Shown: piece by piece, positions 22,492 to 34,710 of the stretch
Position numbering within the stretch: the first letter of the stretch is position 1
How the letters are laid out: each line of letters opens with the position of its first letter
Assembly: GCA_028455995.1 (NCBI GenBank)
Contig: JABELC010000003.1
Coordinates: forward strand, 372,001 to 436,000
Length of the DNA: 64,000 nt
Reading direction: 5' to 3'
Source: Scleromitrula shiraiana
Taxonomy: Eukaryota; Ascomycota; Leotiomycetes; Helotiales; Sclerotiniaceae
Notes under the pieces: generated by a model
Databases searched by the model: none
The model's input: only the letters and a program-made list of their open reading frames with translations
Told to the model about the DNA's origin: nothing
Translations under genes and position numbers: made by a program

Positions 22492-23112
22492 TATTATTAG
22501 GAAGTATAATAATTATATTTATCTGAAGTTATTTTATGGAATTCTTCTTCAATTGTCGCAATCACAATTTGTGGATGAAAGCTCTATATGGTTTGTTCAA
22601 CTAGGTCAAAAAGTTCCTAGAGTCTATCTGATCCATTTATTATAATTTTTGGATCGAAAACTTATTTAATTTATTAGCGTTTCTTTTTAGTATGTACCAA
22701 GACTCGAGCTGGAGCCGCGGAGATCGTGACTTCACCACAATGTTCTTTCATCATTCATTCATTATCTATAAATTCCCTCCATAGTTTTTGGACATTTGGA
22801 CTTTCTTTATTTCAATATTTTATTTATATATTTTGACTTCATTTCAATTCTTATTATTCACTTTTTTATACTTCCCTACTTTCTATAGTAATACAATAGC
22901 CCTCTGTATTTCAATTCATATAATTTATATATATAGTTCTTCATTACATTTCATTTCTCTTCACAATCTTGCATATCGCAATAATCGCATCGCAAACTTT
23001 CTAGCCCCTCATCTTATCCCATTCAACCTTACACTTCAACCATACCATCGCTTGTAACCAACCATAACCATCTGCATTAGAATACTTCTTTTCATTCGGA
23101 AATCTATTCAAA
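22492..23112. promoter_or_regulatory. Shared intergenic region of THOC7 and Elongin A genes
   Basis: About 620 bp between two divergent start codons, so both promoters must lie here. The Elongin A side is pyrimidine-rich (TTCATTTCTCTTCACAATC) close to its ATG. No TATA box can be assigned with confidence. Confidence 0.6.
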
Positions 23113-24356
23113 ATGACAGGAGCACCAACCCTTCTTGACTTGGCTACTAGAGAATGCATAAAAAATGTACCATGTAAGCCTCCTCTTCATGTGGTAAATT
23201 CCCATATCTCCAACTAATAACCCCTTTAGCTCTTACCGACGTTGGAGATTTCGAGTATTGGAAAATTCGTCCAATTCTCCGACAAGTTAAACGACCGGAA
23301 CAACTTCACACAATCGAAACCAATTGTCCCCAAATTGCCGGCGAAGATGCAGAACTTTGGCAAGCATTTATTGCTCGGGATTTCCCTAAATGGCGCAACA
23401 AGAACTATGTACCAAAGAATCCAACCAAATGGTACCAAGTTTATATGAAATACGAGAGAGAGCAAAAACTCGAAATTAAGCGCGACCAAGAAGCACTCAG
23501 AAATACAATGATGGGATTGAAAAAGGACAAAGAAAGCCACTTCAGCAAAATTGTCGATATCCGTGCTCTACCAAAACTTCCAAGGGATCCAAGAATGATC
23601 GCGAACAATGGAGGTGTACCTATCAAGGGGAGATCAGGACTCTCCAAAGAGGCACCCAATGCCTTGGTCTGGGGTTTAGGAAGTCGAACAAAAATGACCG
23701 ATGGCGCCAGTGTCCTTACCAAAGCCCGCCGGGAAGCCAAGGAAATCACCCAGCGAAGCAAACTTTCCAAACCCACAAACATGTTATCCGGCAGAATGGG
23801 ACAAGTCACAAAAGCTCCAGAAGGAATGGTCAAAGCCTACAAAACCGCCGCCCAACCCGCCCTAAAAGTCCTAGCCAAACACAGAACTACGGGTCGAGTA
23901 TCAGGCGGAATCAGTGGTCCCTCCCTCGAAGATCGCGAAAAACGCCTCCGCGACGCCATGGCGGGTGTTAAAAGCACCAAAACAGGAATCAAAGAAAACC
24001 TCGTCGGCTCCTCTGACGAAGAAGACATGGACGATTTATTCGACGAGCCTGCTAGCGCTAGTGTCTCACCCCCTAGAAAAATCATCCAACCTGTTCGTCC
24101 CTCAGTGCGCGTACCGTCTCAAACAAATGGAAATGGAAATGGAAATGGAAATAGACCGGTTTCTAAACCCTCGGATATGATCTCGAATATTATTGGTAGC
24201 AAATCGAGATCGGCAACGCAGTCGCCGGCGAGCTCGACGAGACCGAGTCCTAGTCCAGCGGGATCGAGACCGGGTACGCCGATGATGATGGCGCCGCGGA
24301 AGAGGCCGGAGGTGGATATTTTTAATCGGGGGAATAAGAAGGCTAGGAGGTTTTAG
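23113..24356 (+). CDS. Elongin-A (RNA polymerase II SIII subunit A)
   Basis: Transcription-elongation factor subunit and substrate receptor of an Elongin B/C-cullin ubiquitin ligase (Ela1 in yeast), nuclear. Exon 1 is 23113-23173 and exon 2 23230-24356 (56-bp intron), giving 395 residues. The start MTGAPTLLDLATRECIKNVP is a BC-box-like helix (TLLDLATRECI); next comes DVGDFEYWKIRPILRQVKRP with an F-box-like LHTIETNCPQIAGEDAELWQ, then FPKWRNKNYVPKNPTKWYQV and a coiled segment YEREQKLEIKRDQEALR, all typical of the Elongin A domain. The C-terminal half is basic/disordered, with an acidic patch (GSSDEEDMDDLFDE), a GN repeat and a basic end (NKKARRF). Confidence 0.92.
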
Positions 24357-25690
24357 GTGGGATGGGGGAATGCGATAGGGGGGTTGTATATATTTATCTT
24401 TTGGTTTGGGGTTTGGTTTTGTTGGGTTTTGTATATTGGGTGGGTAACATCTTATCTCATATCATATTATATCATATGATGGATTATCAGATGGGGATAT
24501 AGTATGATGGGTCATTTCTTTATATATCTATCTATCTATCTATATATCTATCAAAAGCAAGGTGTTAAGGACAGACTGGATGGGTACGGATGGAATCTTT
24601 CTGGTCAATACTTTTTAGGATGAACAAGACAGATTTTTTGGAGTTTTTGTTTTTGTTTTTGTTTTTGTTTTTGGCTGGATTTATTGGGTTGGCTAGAATT
24701 CATATATAGAGAGAGGTATTTAAGCTATTCATTCTATCTAGAGATGGAGAATAGAGAATAAGGAATGGAGAATAAGGGAAATTACATATAAAGTATCTTG
24801 CATACATACCATATACCAAATGAATGAAGCGAATAAAATGAATGAAATGAATGGACTTATTGCTGTCAATCTTAGTTCCAATATTGTTGAATTGATCTCA
24901 GTTATTTAGAATAGAATAGAAAATAAAATAAAATAAAAGAATAGAAAATGTTTGGCTTCATAATTGATCTACGACGCTGGCACGATATCGTTTGGTTTTT
25001 GATGTGATACAAATGTATGTATGCATGATCGCACACTTTTGATCGCGAGCTTGAGCGATCACTATCACATGATGGATCAAACATGGCATGGCAACATGGC
25101 AGGGCAACATGGCAGGGCATGGCCATTTAATCATCGCATGGGGTATTGATCATGGATTCTACAGTATATTCCGGTTGCGGATGGATGTAATAATGACTTT
25201 CTCGATAGTATTGTTACTTTCCAAGATTCCCAAGGTTCTCATGGTTCCCAAGGTTCTCATGGTTCTCAAGGTTCGTCTTGCGTAATGTTTTTCGTGTGAT
25301 CTATGCATGCATGCATGTATGTATGTATGTATGGATAGCAAGAAACTTCATTACCCACCCCATCACAAATGTAAAAGCAACAAGGAAGAAAGAAGAAGGA
25401 AGAAGGAAGAAAAGCGTAATCGTAGATTTGGTATATTGTTCGCTTCATGTGTATATTTCTCTCTTCCTCTCTCTCTCATTCATTCCACATGCATCGCCAT
25501 CGCACCCTCCGCAATCTTTCTAATCAATCCCCCCATAGAATCGCATCGCAAGGAGACCCATCTATATCAAATCCCATGCATCCAGACATCCATCCATCCG
25601 TCCCTCGGTCGTGAAAAAACCCTCGAAGTAAAAATCCCGAAAGGTTGTAAAAGATCCCATCCTATCCTATCCCATCAGGCAACAGCCTAA
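24357..25690. other. Intergenic with microsatellites
   Basis: Between convergent Elongin A and NEDD8 genes. It holds TATC repeats (24525-24555), TTTTTG repeats (24645-24675), an 18-bp repeat of CAAGGTTCTCATGGTTC type (25225-25275), an ATGC/ATGT run (25303-25335) and GGAAGAA repeats. No supported gene. Confidence 0.6.
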
Positions 25691-26256
25691 CTAACAACCA
25701 CCACGAAGCGCAAGAACCAAATGTAAAGTCACGCCCGCCACGAGATCGTATTCTGAGACTCGTTTGTCGTCTGCCCTGTTATTTGCATTCATATATTAGC
25801 TGGTTGTTCTAATGTGGGAGGGAAAATGAGACTGAGGTAGTGGGGGCGGGGTATAAGATACAAGGGAATGAGAGGGGAACAAACATTTGTTTACCACCGT
25901 AGATGAGTCGCTGTTGGACGGGTGGGATGCCCTCTTTTTCCTCGACTTTTTCTTTTACTCTGTGGATCTGCGGGGGAGGGAATGTCAGTCGCGTTCTTTT
26001 TGGATTGGGGAAGGGGACTGTGGGACGCACAGTGTAGTCATCTTCGACGTCGAGCTCGATTTCCTTTCCGGTTAGGGTGCGGACTCTATTGTGTTTTGTT
26101 AGTATTTATTCTCCTGCCTGTCGCACATCCGAATATGTATGTTTCTTCGGGAAAGGTAGAGAATGGAAGGGAATGAGAGCGCGGAATCTGTAGAGGGTCG
26201 AGGCAGAAATTCGAGATTTGTTTAAATGGAGAGGGAGGGGCTTACTTGATTTGCAT
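25691..26256 (-). CDS. NEDD8/Rub1 ubiquitin-like modifier
   Basis: Small modifier conjugated to cullins, activating SCF-type ubiquitin ligases. Four tiny exons on the minus strand: 26256-26246 (11 nt), 26085-26031, 25967-25885 and 25775-25691, all with GT..AG junctions, giving exactly 77 residues. The joined product starts MQIKVRTLTGKEIELDVEDD, continues VKEKVEEKEGIPPVQQRLIY and ends DLVAGVTLHLVLALRGG plus one Cys. The RLIYGGKQM and LALRGG stretches and EEKEGIPP distinguish NEDD8 from ubiquitin (ESKEGIPP). The single residue after Gly-Gly means the precursor needs C-terminal processing. The coding sequence is so fragmented that no long frame exists. Confidence 0.92.
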
Positions 26257-26543
26257 ATTGACAGTTGATTAAAAAGTTGAAGGATAAATTTAGTATCGTT
26301 ATTTGTATGCCGTGCGTGAGATAATGTAGGATTTATTTCGTGGTACTCGAAATTCGTGGAAGATGGATAGATAGATATTTTATTTTGTTTTATCTTTAGT
26401 AGTTTCCCCAAATATATAATAAGCTCATATGGTACATACGGGATGACATCTATACAAATAGAGGGTTCGGAAGAATGTCGGGCCGAACTCCTATACACTT
26501 GTTGGTGATGATATCGTACGCTAATATTTAAACTACTGTATGA
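26257..26543. other. Promoter side of NEDD8 gene
   Basis: Upstream region of the minus-strand NEDD8 gene; no gene seen. Confidence 0.4.
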
Positions 26544-26843
26544 TCAAATTTGGACAAAGGCTCTAAACCTCCGGAGAAAGTACAAGAACATAATAATTGT
26601 AATTATAAAAGAAATAATCTCCAATGAATTGAATATAACCGTAGGCAAATACGCAAATCTAGGATGCTGCCTATCATCAGGTCTTGCCCAAATCGCACTA
26701 CCGAACCACCCGAAAGGAATTCTAGTTGGACGAAACCATCCATACAATCCAAATATCCAGGAGATGTAAAATAGTCCGACGTGCAAGGAAATGATTAGGT
26801 ATTGAGTCAGAATAAGTCTAGTTCTGATTTGTTCGGAATCCAT
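26544..26843 (-). CDS. Small putative membrane protein, 99 aa
   Basis: Not recognised. ATG at 26843. Two hydrophobic segments: about residues 10-36 (LILTQYLIISLHVGLFYISW) and 68-92 (VIFNSLEIISFIITIIMFLYFL), separated by a polar loop with GWFRPTRIPFGWFGSAIWARP. A basic/aromatic end follows. The open frame is uninterrupted and its composition is protein-like, but no homologue is recalled; expression is uncertain. Confidence 0.45.
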   Translation of the reverse strand: MDSEQIRTRLILTQYLIISLHVGLFYISWIFGLYGWFRPTRIPFGWFGSAIWARPDDRQHPRFAYLPTVIFNSLEIISFIITIIMFLYFLRRFRAFVQI

Positions 26844-27666
26844 GAGAATATATGTATGTATTGATTCTATTTGTGAGTTTGGTAGTATTTTAGCGAGAGC
26901 TATTCACTTCTTCCAGAAGCCAAGACATTCAAGTTGTCCTATATTAGCCCAAAAACTACCTAAATAGCTCAGGCTAGTCATTAAACTAGAAACCAACTAT
27001 TTCATGCTACTACTAGTAAGGGCTTTGCCCTATACTTGTGAAAATCAAGGAATACATCATGTCATAGTTTGTGATATGATATAGAAACACAATTGTATAT
27101 TTTAATTATCCGGTTAGTTGATAGTACGGCATGCTAGCCTACCTCGGGTAGAGGATTTTGAACCTCCTTATGTCTGACTGCCCTTATCCCATTAAGCTCT
27201 TTAAGTTCTGATAATTTTATTTTCTTGTTCGGCTTTAAGGATATACTTTGTTTATTTTGTTCAAAGGTTTATTCAATTGAAGGCTTTAATCAATCAATAT
27301 TGATCGGTAGTAATTTAGGTAGGATGACATTATTGTTGTTCTAATCAAAGATGATTAACCAATGCATCTGTGGTAATAAGGTGAAACAAAGCAAGGCTCT
27401 TCTTTATTCCAATTCATGTCACATTGGTTGTCTGGTCTAATGTTTGAATTCTTGCAGCAGGTTTTGCATTGTCTTTATCATTTTGAATCCTTTGGTGAAG
27501 ACAGTAATAAAGACTTCGTTATACTGTCACCAAATGCGGATGCGAAATATCAGATTTAAGGTAATATATTCAATTTCATATTAAGATTTCATAGTTGCAA
27601 AATTCATAAATACATAATTGATGCTTGTTCCATAAGCTATCATTCTATGAAATTGCATCAACAACA
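26844..27666. other. Intergenic, nothing firm
   Basis: No supported gene. A stretch at about 27125-27205 has tRNA-like B-box character on the minus strand (GGTTCAAAATCC) but does not fold as a complete tRNA by eye. Confidence 0.45.
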
Positions 27667-30423
27667 ATGGCTGGTGTCCCCATTTTTGGAAATGACCCCA
27701 AAAAGTATGGCGAGGAGCATAGATTTGTACCTCCTAGCCATATTGTTATCAGTAATACAAGTGGCTGGTCACCCACCGGACTTCCTGCTCTTGGTACCAG
27801 CCCAGAGGTGCTGCAGTACGACAAAAAAATTGAAGCTTTCCAGAGAAGCAAGTGTTGGGGCTGGTGCATACGCGAACTTATCGATTTAGATGTTATTTCC
27901 GGCAGACAACTAAAATCAAACGATCTTAATAATCCTATACTTCCAGCCTTTCGCGAAGATAACTGGGAGGCTCCTGGTCGACGGCCATCAACATGGAGTG
28001 ATCTCGACAAGGCACCTCCTCCCTTGGCTAATGGAGAACCCTGTTATATGCAAAATCCCAGGGTGAAGAGAGTGATGGATCCAGTTCTAAAACTAGCCAG
28101 TGCATTCTTCACACAGGTTTTAAAGTCAGTGTTTGTAAGTCTCTTGATCTTCTTGATTTCTATCAAGATTTATGACAATATTGATATAGTCCCATACTCT
28201 TAGTTTGATGCACTGTTATTTGGACCTCGTGAACCAGTAGCCGCATCCTCACTTGATATAAATCTTGGTAGTTTGGATTCAAAACAACATCTTTACACTT
28301 TTTCTAGGCGAACACAACTTCCGTCAAATATTCCCGGAGTTGAAAAATATTGTCAACAATTGATGGAGGATTTGGGGAGAGATGAAATAATATGGGCATT
28401 CATGCACCCAACTCGAACACCCTGGACCCCAGAAGATCAATCTTGCGATATCTATGCCGTTACTGATGAGGAAGATGACATAACTGGGAGGACTTTTATA
28501 TGGATACTCTTGAATCAAAATTTGATTATAACGTTACTCAGGGATGATCTAACATCGGCAGAGAGAGCTGGTGTGGAGTATCAAACAGCGATAACAATGG
28601 CTCACGAATTTACGCACGCGATATGGACGCATCTTCACACATCGCTTGGGGGATCGAATTATACGCGTCAGGAACCATATTATGAGGATGCGCCATTTTC
28701 AGAGCTTGGCTTTGAGTTAGAGTATAATGTAAGCTCTGCATTTATTCAAGATAAGATGATTTTCTGACCAGACTTAGGTGTTCGGCGGTATTGTTGATTC
28801 CCATTTCAAATCGCCAAATGCTCCTCTAGCATACGTACTCAAGGCTAGCAGTCCAAATATAATGGACGGATGGACCAAAAATTCAGGAACTCCAGTTCGT
28901 AATGCAAAAACTAAGTTATACGACCGTGACGTTGCATACTGGCTCCCAGTTCAATTTCACGAGGATCTGCGAACACAAGAATTTTGGGATCTTGCCATTC
29001 GACAGGTAAATAACTCTCATCTTCTATCATCATTAAATGATTTCGTATTCCTAATTAATGTGCATATTAGTACGGTTTCGACGTGATTCATGCTCGTGCC
29101 CTGCCATATGGATATCAACGATTGATCGAGGTTGACTGGTCCCAAATTAATGACGAGGGTGTTCCAGACTTCTTTAAGAGCGATGTACAGCCAATAGATC
29201 CTGGTCCATACCGACCCTCGTTATCGCAAGCCGCTTTGAAACAAGCGATAGAGCGCTGTAAAGAAATACCTCCAGATCACAAAGAAGCATATCGATTTCT
29301 CGATAGATTAATGACAAGTGCCAAAACCGACGCAAACTTTTACCAAGATGAAATACAGCAGTTTGATATGCTCAAAAATATCACAGATATTTTTATCCAA
29401 TTACAAGAGCTAGAAGTAGGCTCAGTAGATTACTACAAAATGGCAGAATTCACCGATGACATCCTCACACAACTAGAAATGGGGATAGCAACCCACAACA
29501 ATCGGTTCGTATTACTATTTAGTACCGAAAAACTAGTGAATCGAGACTTCCGAGACCGTCGTGCAACTACAATGCGCTTTAACGTCGGCACGCGAAGACT
29601 CCTCAACGGACTCTTCACCACAGTAACTATAACACCCACACCAGCTGTCACCATGCCTCGTAGAAACCCCCCAAGAGGCGGCTTTGGTCGACAGGAAAGC
29701 GGAGCCGGAGCTAGAGGTGCAGATCGCAGAAGAATAGTCCAAGCAGACTTCCAAGCCTCGAATCAAAAGTCCGTCAAGCTAGCAAAAATCCGCATGCTGC
29801 TCCTCTCTCTAGAACACGTCCGTATGCATATATATCCGCCACTTTCTCCCTGGAGACCGTCAGAGTCGGTTCGTCATAACACAGAACTTGCAAACTGGCC
29901 GGCCGACTTCTTCGCTTATGATGAGGAAGAAACGATTTATATGAATAAACTATATAGGAGCATGATGGCATTGGAACATGCTACCACTGAATCTCGAACC
30001 CACTCCGAAAGGATACTTGCGCTGCAAAGGATGGGAGTAGACTGGACTCAACATATGGAAGAGCGCGAACTAGTCAACACATTAACAAATGCCGTGCGAG
30101 CGTTTGCACTCAATTGGCTCTCGTCACATGAGGGGAGAACTAACATCTCTTATTACTCGAGACTAGTTACGGAGAGTGTTATGGAGATGACGACGGAGAG
30201 GGCAAGGTCGTATACCTTGGCTCGGAGGAGGGAGTTTACGGATTCGTTGGTGGGGAGTTTGAGGAGTATATTGGCGGGATCAAATCGTTGGTGGTGGGAT
30301 CCAATTCAAAAGTGGATTGATTTTTTTGAGAAGTTTTCGATGGAGACAGAAGAGGAGAGGATGATGAATCGGGGTCGGGGAGATGTGGAGATGAGTGATG
30401 CGAGACATCCTTATGGAATGTGA
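27667..30423 (+). CDS. Putative HEXXH-motif protein of unknown function, 857 aa
   Basis: Four exons: 27667-28134, 28204-28728, 28778-29005 and 29071-30423; all introns are phase 0 (49-69 bp) and the joined frame has no stops. Around residues 288-298 is MAHEFTHAIWT, an HEXXH zinc-binding/catalytic signature with hydrophobic lead-in. It is followed 28-35 residues on by SELGFELEYN, whose Glu could be a third ligand (gluzincin-like), then VFGGIVDS. The N-terminal 150 residues (PSTWSDLDKAPPPLANG) and C-terminal 450 residues (helical, with a Gly/Arg-rich insert RRNPPRGGFGRQ) have no recognised domain. No signal peptide, so probably intracellular. Metalloprotease activity is inferred from the motif only. 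The start at 27667 is chosen because it opens MAGVPIFGNDPKKYGEE; an upstream in-frame ATG at 27625 is possible. Confidence 0.8.
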
Positions 30424-30742
30424 TGATAGTCATTATTTCTGCATTGTAAAGATATAAGAATTACTTCAGGGTGTCTAGATTGAATGATTGGGTATCATTT
30501 TCATTTACAAAATTCAAAAGATAGGTGCAAAAACTATGAAATCCCACTGTAGACAGCAGATATGGATTTACCTCATAAACGAAATATTATTCTTCAGCGC
30601 AGTGGAAGTTCAATTCTGCAGGCTTAACTGCTGGGCAACATATTGCAGCACAAAGAATTTCCAGAATCCAGATGACTTCATCCCTGAATAATGGCTAGCT
30701 GACGTCAAGTACGAGAGTTATCTACCAAATTCCTCAACATCA
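30424..30742. other. Short intergenic gap
   Basis: Between the convergent HEXXH-protein gene and GH55 relic. No gene seen. Confidence 0.5.
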
Positions 30743-32994
30743 CTAACTAACAAACCTAATAATATTCGCCCCATACTCATTAGTATTCTGCGCATAATTC
30801 GCCACACTAGCCCTGTTCATATCAATCATACTAACCACACCCAGGGTATTCATTCCATACACATAAACCACACTACCGCTATATGATTCCGTAGCGCTGC
30901 CTCCTTCGTCGATGCCGAAGATTTACGTTTGGCAATTAATGTTGCAGACGGTGGCTGTGTGGTTCAAACATGCTGTGATATATTGGTTAGATTGTTGATC
31001 ATGGTTATAATTAAGGATGAGAAAACATGGGTATAAATACAAAGGAATAGAAAATAATACATACTAAGGTCATAATTATCAAAAATGAATAAAGCCCAGC
31101 ACCATAAACCAATATATTTGTCGAATCCAAGATTCGCAATCCCTATGCATCATAACACGTAGCTGCCTTTCCAGCACAGAAAGTAGCAAAATCTGAATCA
31201 TTTTGTGAAGCGACGGCTGGGAATGGACTTGTTGCTTCGGTTGCGGGTTGGTAGGATGGAGTTTCTGTTTGGATGAATCCCATGAATATCCCATGGATAT
31301 GTTTTTCGTGTTGGCAAATTGGTACTGGAACAAAGAATGATGCTCTACTGCTGTGGCGATAGTGGGGTTTGCATGTTAGTATATATTGAGGTGAATATTT
31401 AGTATGAAGAGTTGGAATAACACTTACAGCCAGAAATTACCGGTTGTACTTTCGACGGAGAGACCTCGTCAGGCGAAAATGTATGTTTGAGTGTCATTTA
31501 GATCATCAATATCATGATCAGCAGTCCATACAATCCATTCACAATATTAGTAATACGCATACTCATAAACGCAGCAATATAATTAGCATTTGGTTGAGTC
31601 GCGGTAGTAGGACATTGGGCCACCTGCAAATTACTCCCATCAAACCCACCAATCCGTGTATGCACATCCCACATACCAGAGGGAATCGTAGCTGGAGATG
31701 CAATATTCTATTGAATGAGAGTCGGACCTGCAGCGGCACCTTGAGTGGAAACTATCATATCCGACCATTTAACTACACCTGTTTCGTCGGTTGTGGCGCT
31801 AACTCGTACAACGGGTTGGGAAACGGCCATATTGATGAATAAAAAGCCGGATCCCATGATAATGGGATAGGTTTCAACGACTATGCGTGCTCCGGCTGGT
31901 ATGTTGATGACGGTTGTGACTTTGTAGATACCAGAGTCGAAGTATACTACTTTACCGGTTGCAGTGGCGGATGTAATGATTGCTTGAATGGCGGCGGAAT
32001 CGTCGGTTACACCATCCCCTTTAGCTCCAGCACTGCGAGCACTGGCGAACTGAGTGGCGGCAAGAGTGTTATATTGAGGTTTTGAACGGGTGTAATATCT
32101 GGTACCACTAAGTAGCGTTGTAGGACGAGGGAAAGGAGTTGTTAAGCCTTCAGTGGAAACTAGTCCCGAGGGGCTATAGACATTCCCCTCGACCCAGGTA
32201 GCAACAGTTACAGCACCAGTACTTCCTGCTGATGATGCTCTAAGAGGCCCTTCTAGAATGGTGGAAACATTCGTGAATATAACATTCTCGATTGCTAAAC
32301 TTCCGGCGGTAAGAGGCAAAGAAGTACTGCTACGAGCTGTCAAGATACCGACAGGAGTATTGGCGAATGTGCTGTCAATGACAGATCTTGTTTTTAATGG
32401 TGGCCAGTTTGGTATGAGTGTTGGTTCTCAACAGTTCACTTCTAGGAATCTCACGTTCCACAAGTAAGCTTCTCATTTTCCTGCATATTATCAGATACTA
32501 ATAAATAAAATTAGCTCCGTAACTGCCATCTACCAACTATGGGGTACTTCATCTGATGCCTCCGCGTATATGAAGTAATAGCTAACAAGTTAGACTGAGG
32601 ATGGACATATATGGGGCTTTCAATTAACAACTGCGGTACAGGTTCCGGAGGGGAAATAGACTACGGCTGGGGAGTTGGCTGATTGACAGCCGGCTCCGGG
32701 AGGCCCTTCGATATAACGGGAGCGACCTGCGATGGCTGCGTTGATTGCGGCTGTATCGTTCGTGACACCATTTCCTGGAAACTGGTGAGCGGCATGATTT
32801 GGTGAGGTGGTGAGGAGACATACCAGTAGCGCCAAAGTCCTTTACATTCCTATCGACTTGATAGGCAGTGTCTTGTGGATTATAGGGTATTAGGGTGCAA
32901 CATCTTGTTTTGCAATCGTTTCATACTGATAAGCTTGTTAATCGAAATATTGAGCTACTAAGCTCAACGATATAAGAACATTGGAAAAGTACAT
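30743..32994 (-). pseudogene. GH55 exo-beta-1,3-glucanase, decayed
   Basis: Minus-strand fragments in the right order resemble fungal GH55 beta-helical glucanases. A signal-peptide-like MYFSNVLISLSLVAQ (ATG at 32994) is followed by DRNVKDFGATG, an intron, GNGVTNDTAAINAAI and PAVVYFPSGT. Next come NVSTILEGP..., a second SAGAKGDGVTDDSAAIQAII lobe with YFDSGIYKVTTVINIPAG, MWDVHTRIGGFDGSNLQVAQ, FQYQFANTKNISMGY, and a C-terminal VYGMNTLGVVSMIDMNRASV ending at the stop 30743-30745. Stops and frameshifts occur after the signal peptide, after YFPSGT (with an apparent deletion), near 31560-31500 and within 31080-31330. Intact family members hydrolyse beta-1,3-glucan outside the cell. Two DGV(T)xD lobes confirm the GH55 double beta-helix layout. 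Confidence 0.85.
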
Positions 32995-33731
32995 CTTGAT
33001 CATTGTACAAGATATTAAAGAAGGAGTGAATGTGAATGAAAGTATAGTGCAATCAAAAGAGAAATGTTGCACGAAGGAAATGGAGCATCATAAGTATCTT
33101 TTCAACATTGATACTAAGCGCAATAAGAAATTCAAAAGCAAACACCCCCTTAATCATTTCCAATCGTCGAGTAGCATTGAGCGAGACGTACATGGGATGG
33201 GGACAACCAACTCGTTTGCTCCTCGCTGATACTTCGATAGCACAGCACTGGAAGTTCCATGTCGGCGTATCAAGTATTGAGGGAAAAGCCAGGATAAAAA
33301 TGAGATTCCGAGCAAAATCAAGAACTACATGTGCCTCAAAGTAGTATTTCCACCCCAACCCACAACCACCATCTCAATCCCACCTCTAGCCACCGACCGA
33401 CCAGCTGCCACATAAAACCCCATCACGGAAAAGATGTACACAAACGCTCAAACCCGGGACCAACGAACAAACCAAAAAAAACTCACACATGTACTAGTAG
33501 TACGCACCCATAAATTCTAACACACGGAAAAAGCAAAGAGAGAGGTGGATATAAGGTTTTCATACGCTAATCTAAATCTGGGGTATGGACACGGACCTAC
33601 TGGTATTCACACTTAAGCCCCGTTCGGGTCACTTTTTTTTTCTCTTTAGATCTATAAATGTTAGCTAAATAAGCATTTACCCAATACGATTTTAATTTTA
33701 CTAGTAAATAGTAATATTATTATAATAAATA
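32995..33731. other. Intergenic upstream of GH55 relic
   Basis: No supported gene. Open frames at 33053-33358 (minus) and 33108-33344 (plus) are mutual shadows with no recognisable content. Confidence 0.45.
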
Positions 33732-34708
33732 CTCGGTTAAATTAAAATTGAAGCACGCGCCAATTGCCGAAAAACCCTCAAAATCGATGATTTTATACAA
33801 ATCACCTCTTGCACCGACGTAAATAAATCAATCAATTATTTATAAAATTATTTAAAATTTTAAATAAAAATTATTTTTATATTAAAATATCCGCTATTGG
33901 TATATAAAGGTTAAATAATGATTTTAAAATTTATAATATTTAATTAAATATAAAATAAAAATCATATAAAAATACTATAATTTTAAGTTAATTTAAATCG
34001 AGTAAATTATTATATTAGAAAATAATAAAGATATATATAAATATATAGAAAAAAGATTTTCATTTAATATAAATATTATCTATATTAAAAATATATAAAA
34101 AATATAATATAATAAAGTTAAAAAGAGTATATATAATACTTACAAGCATCAAACACCATTATAACTTCGATTTTTAAAAATCATCAAAATCACTTCAAAT
34201 TTTTATATATAATAATTTATATTTTAATAATTATTAGATTAAAATATTATTTAATATAATTTTGATTTGAGTGAATTATTCAGATTTTTAAAGATTTTAA
34301 AGATTTTAAAATACTCTTATAACTTCGATTCTTTAAAAACGCTATATTAAATTTTAATATATAATATTTATATCAAATAAAAGCTTTTCTTTTATATATT
34401 CATATATATCTTCATTATTTCCTAATATAGTAATTTGCTTGATTTAAAGTAAGTTAAAAATGTAGTATATTAGTATAATTTTTGCTTTATATTGAATTAA
34501 ATATTATAAATTTTAAAATCATTATTTAATCTTTAAATTTTAATAATAAGTATTTAAATATAAAAATAATCTATATTTATAATCTTAAATAATTTTATCA
34601 ATAATTAAATGATTTATTTACATCGGCGCAAGAGGTAATTTGTACAAAATCGTCGATTTTGAAGCGATTCGCTTATTTTGCGCGTGCTTCAATTTTAATT
34701 TGACCGAG
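33732..34708. mobile_element. Foldback-like TIR element, copy 2 (uninterrupted)
   Basis: 977 bp beginning CTCGGTTAAATTAAAATTG and ending in its inverse, with TA at 33730-33731 and 34709-34710. The two ~400-bp arms are inverted copies of one another, leaving a short unique centre (about 34135-34300). Interior sequence matches copy 1 at 2994-10384 in inverse orientation apart from C/T and G/A changes. AT-rich, no coding frame. Confidence 0.88.
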
Positions 34709-34710
34709 TA

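Noticed and set aside
27125..27205. tRNA-like segment on the minus strand (GGTTCAAAATCC)
   Set aside because: The T-arm-like sequence has an extra base and no cloverleaf with acceptor and anticodon arms could be drawn.
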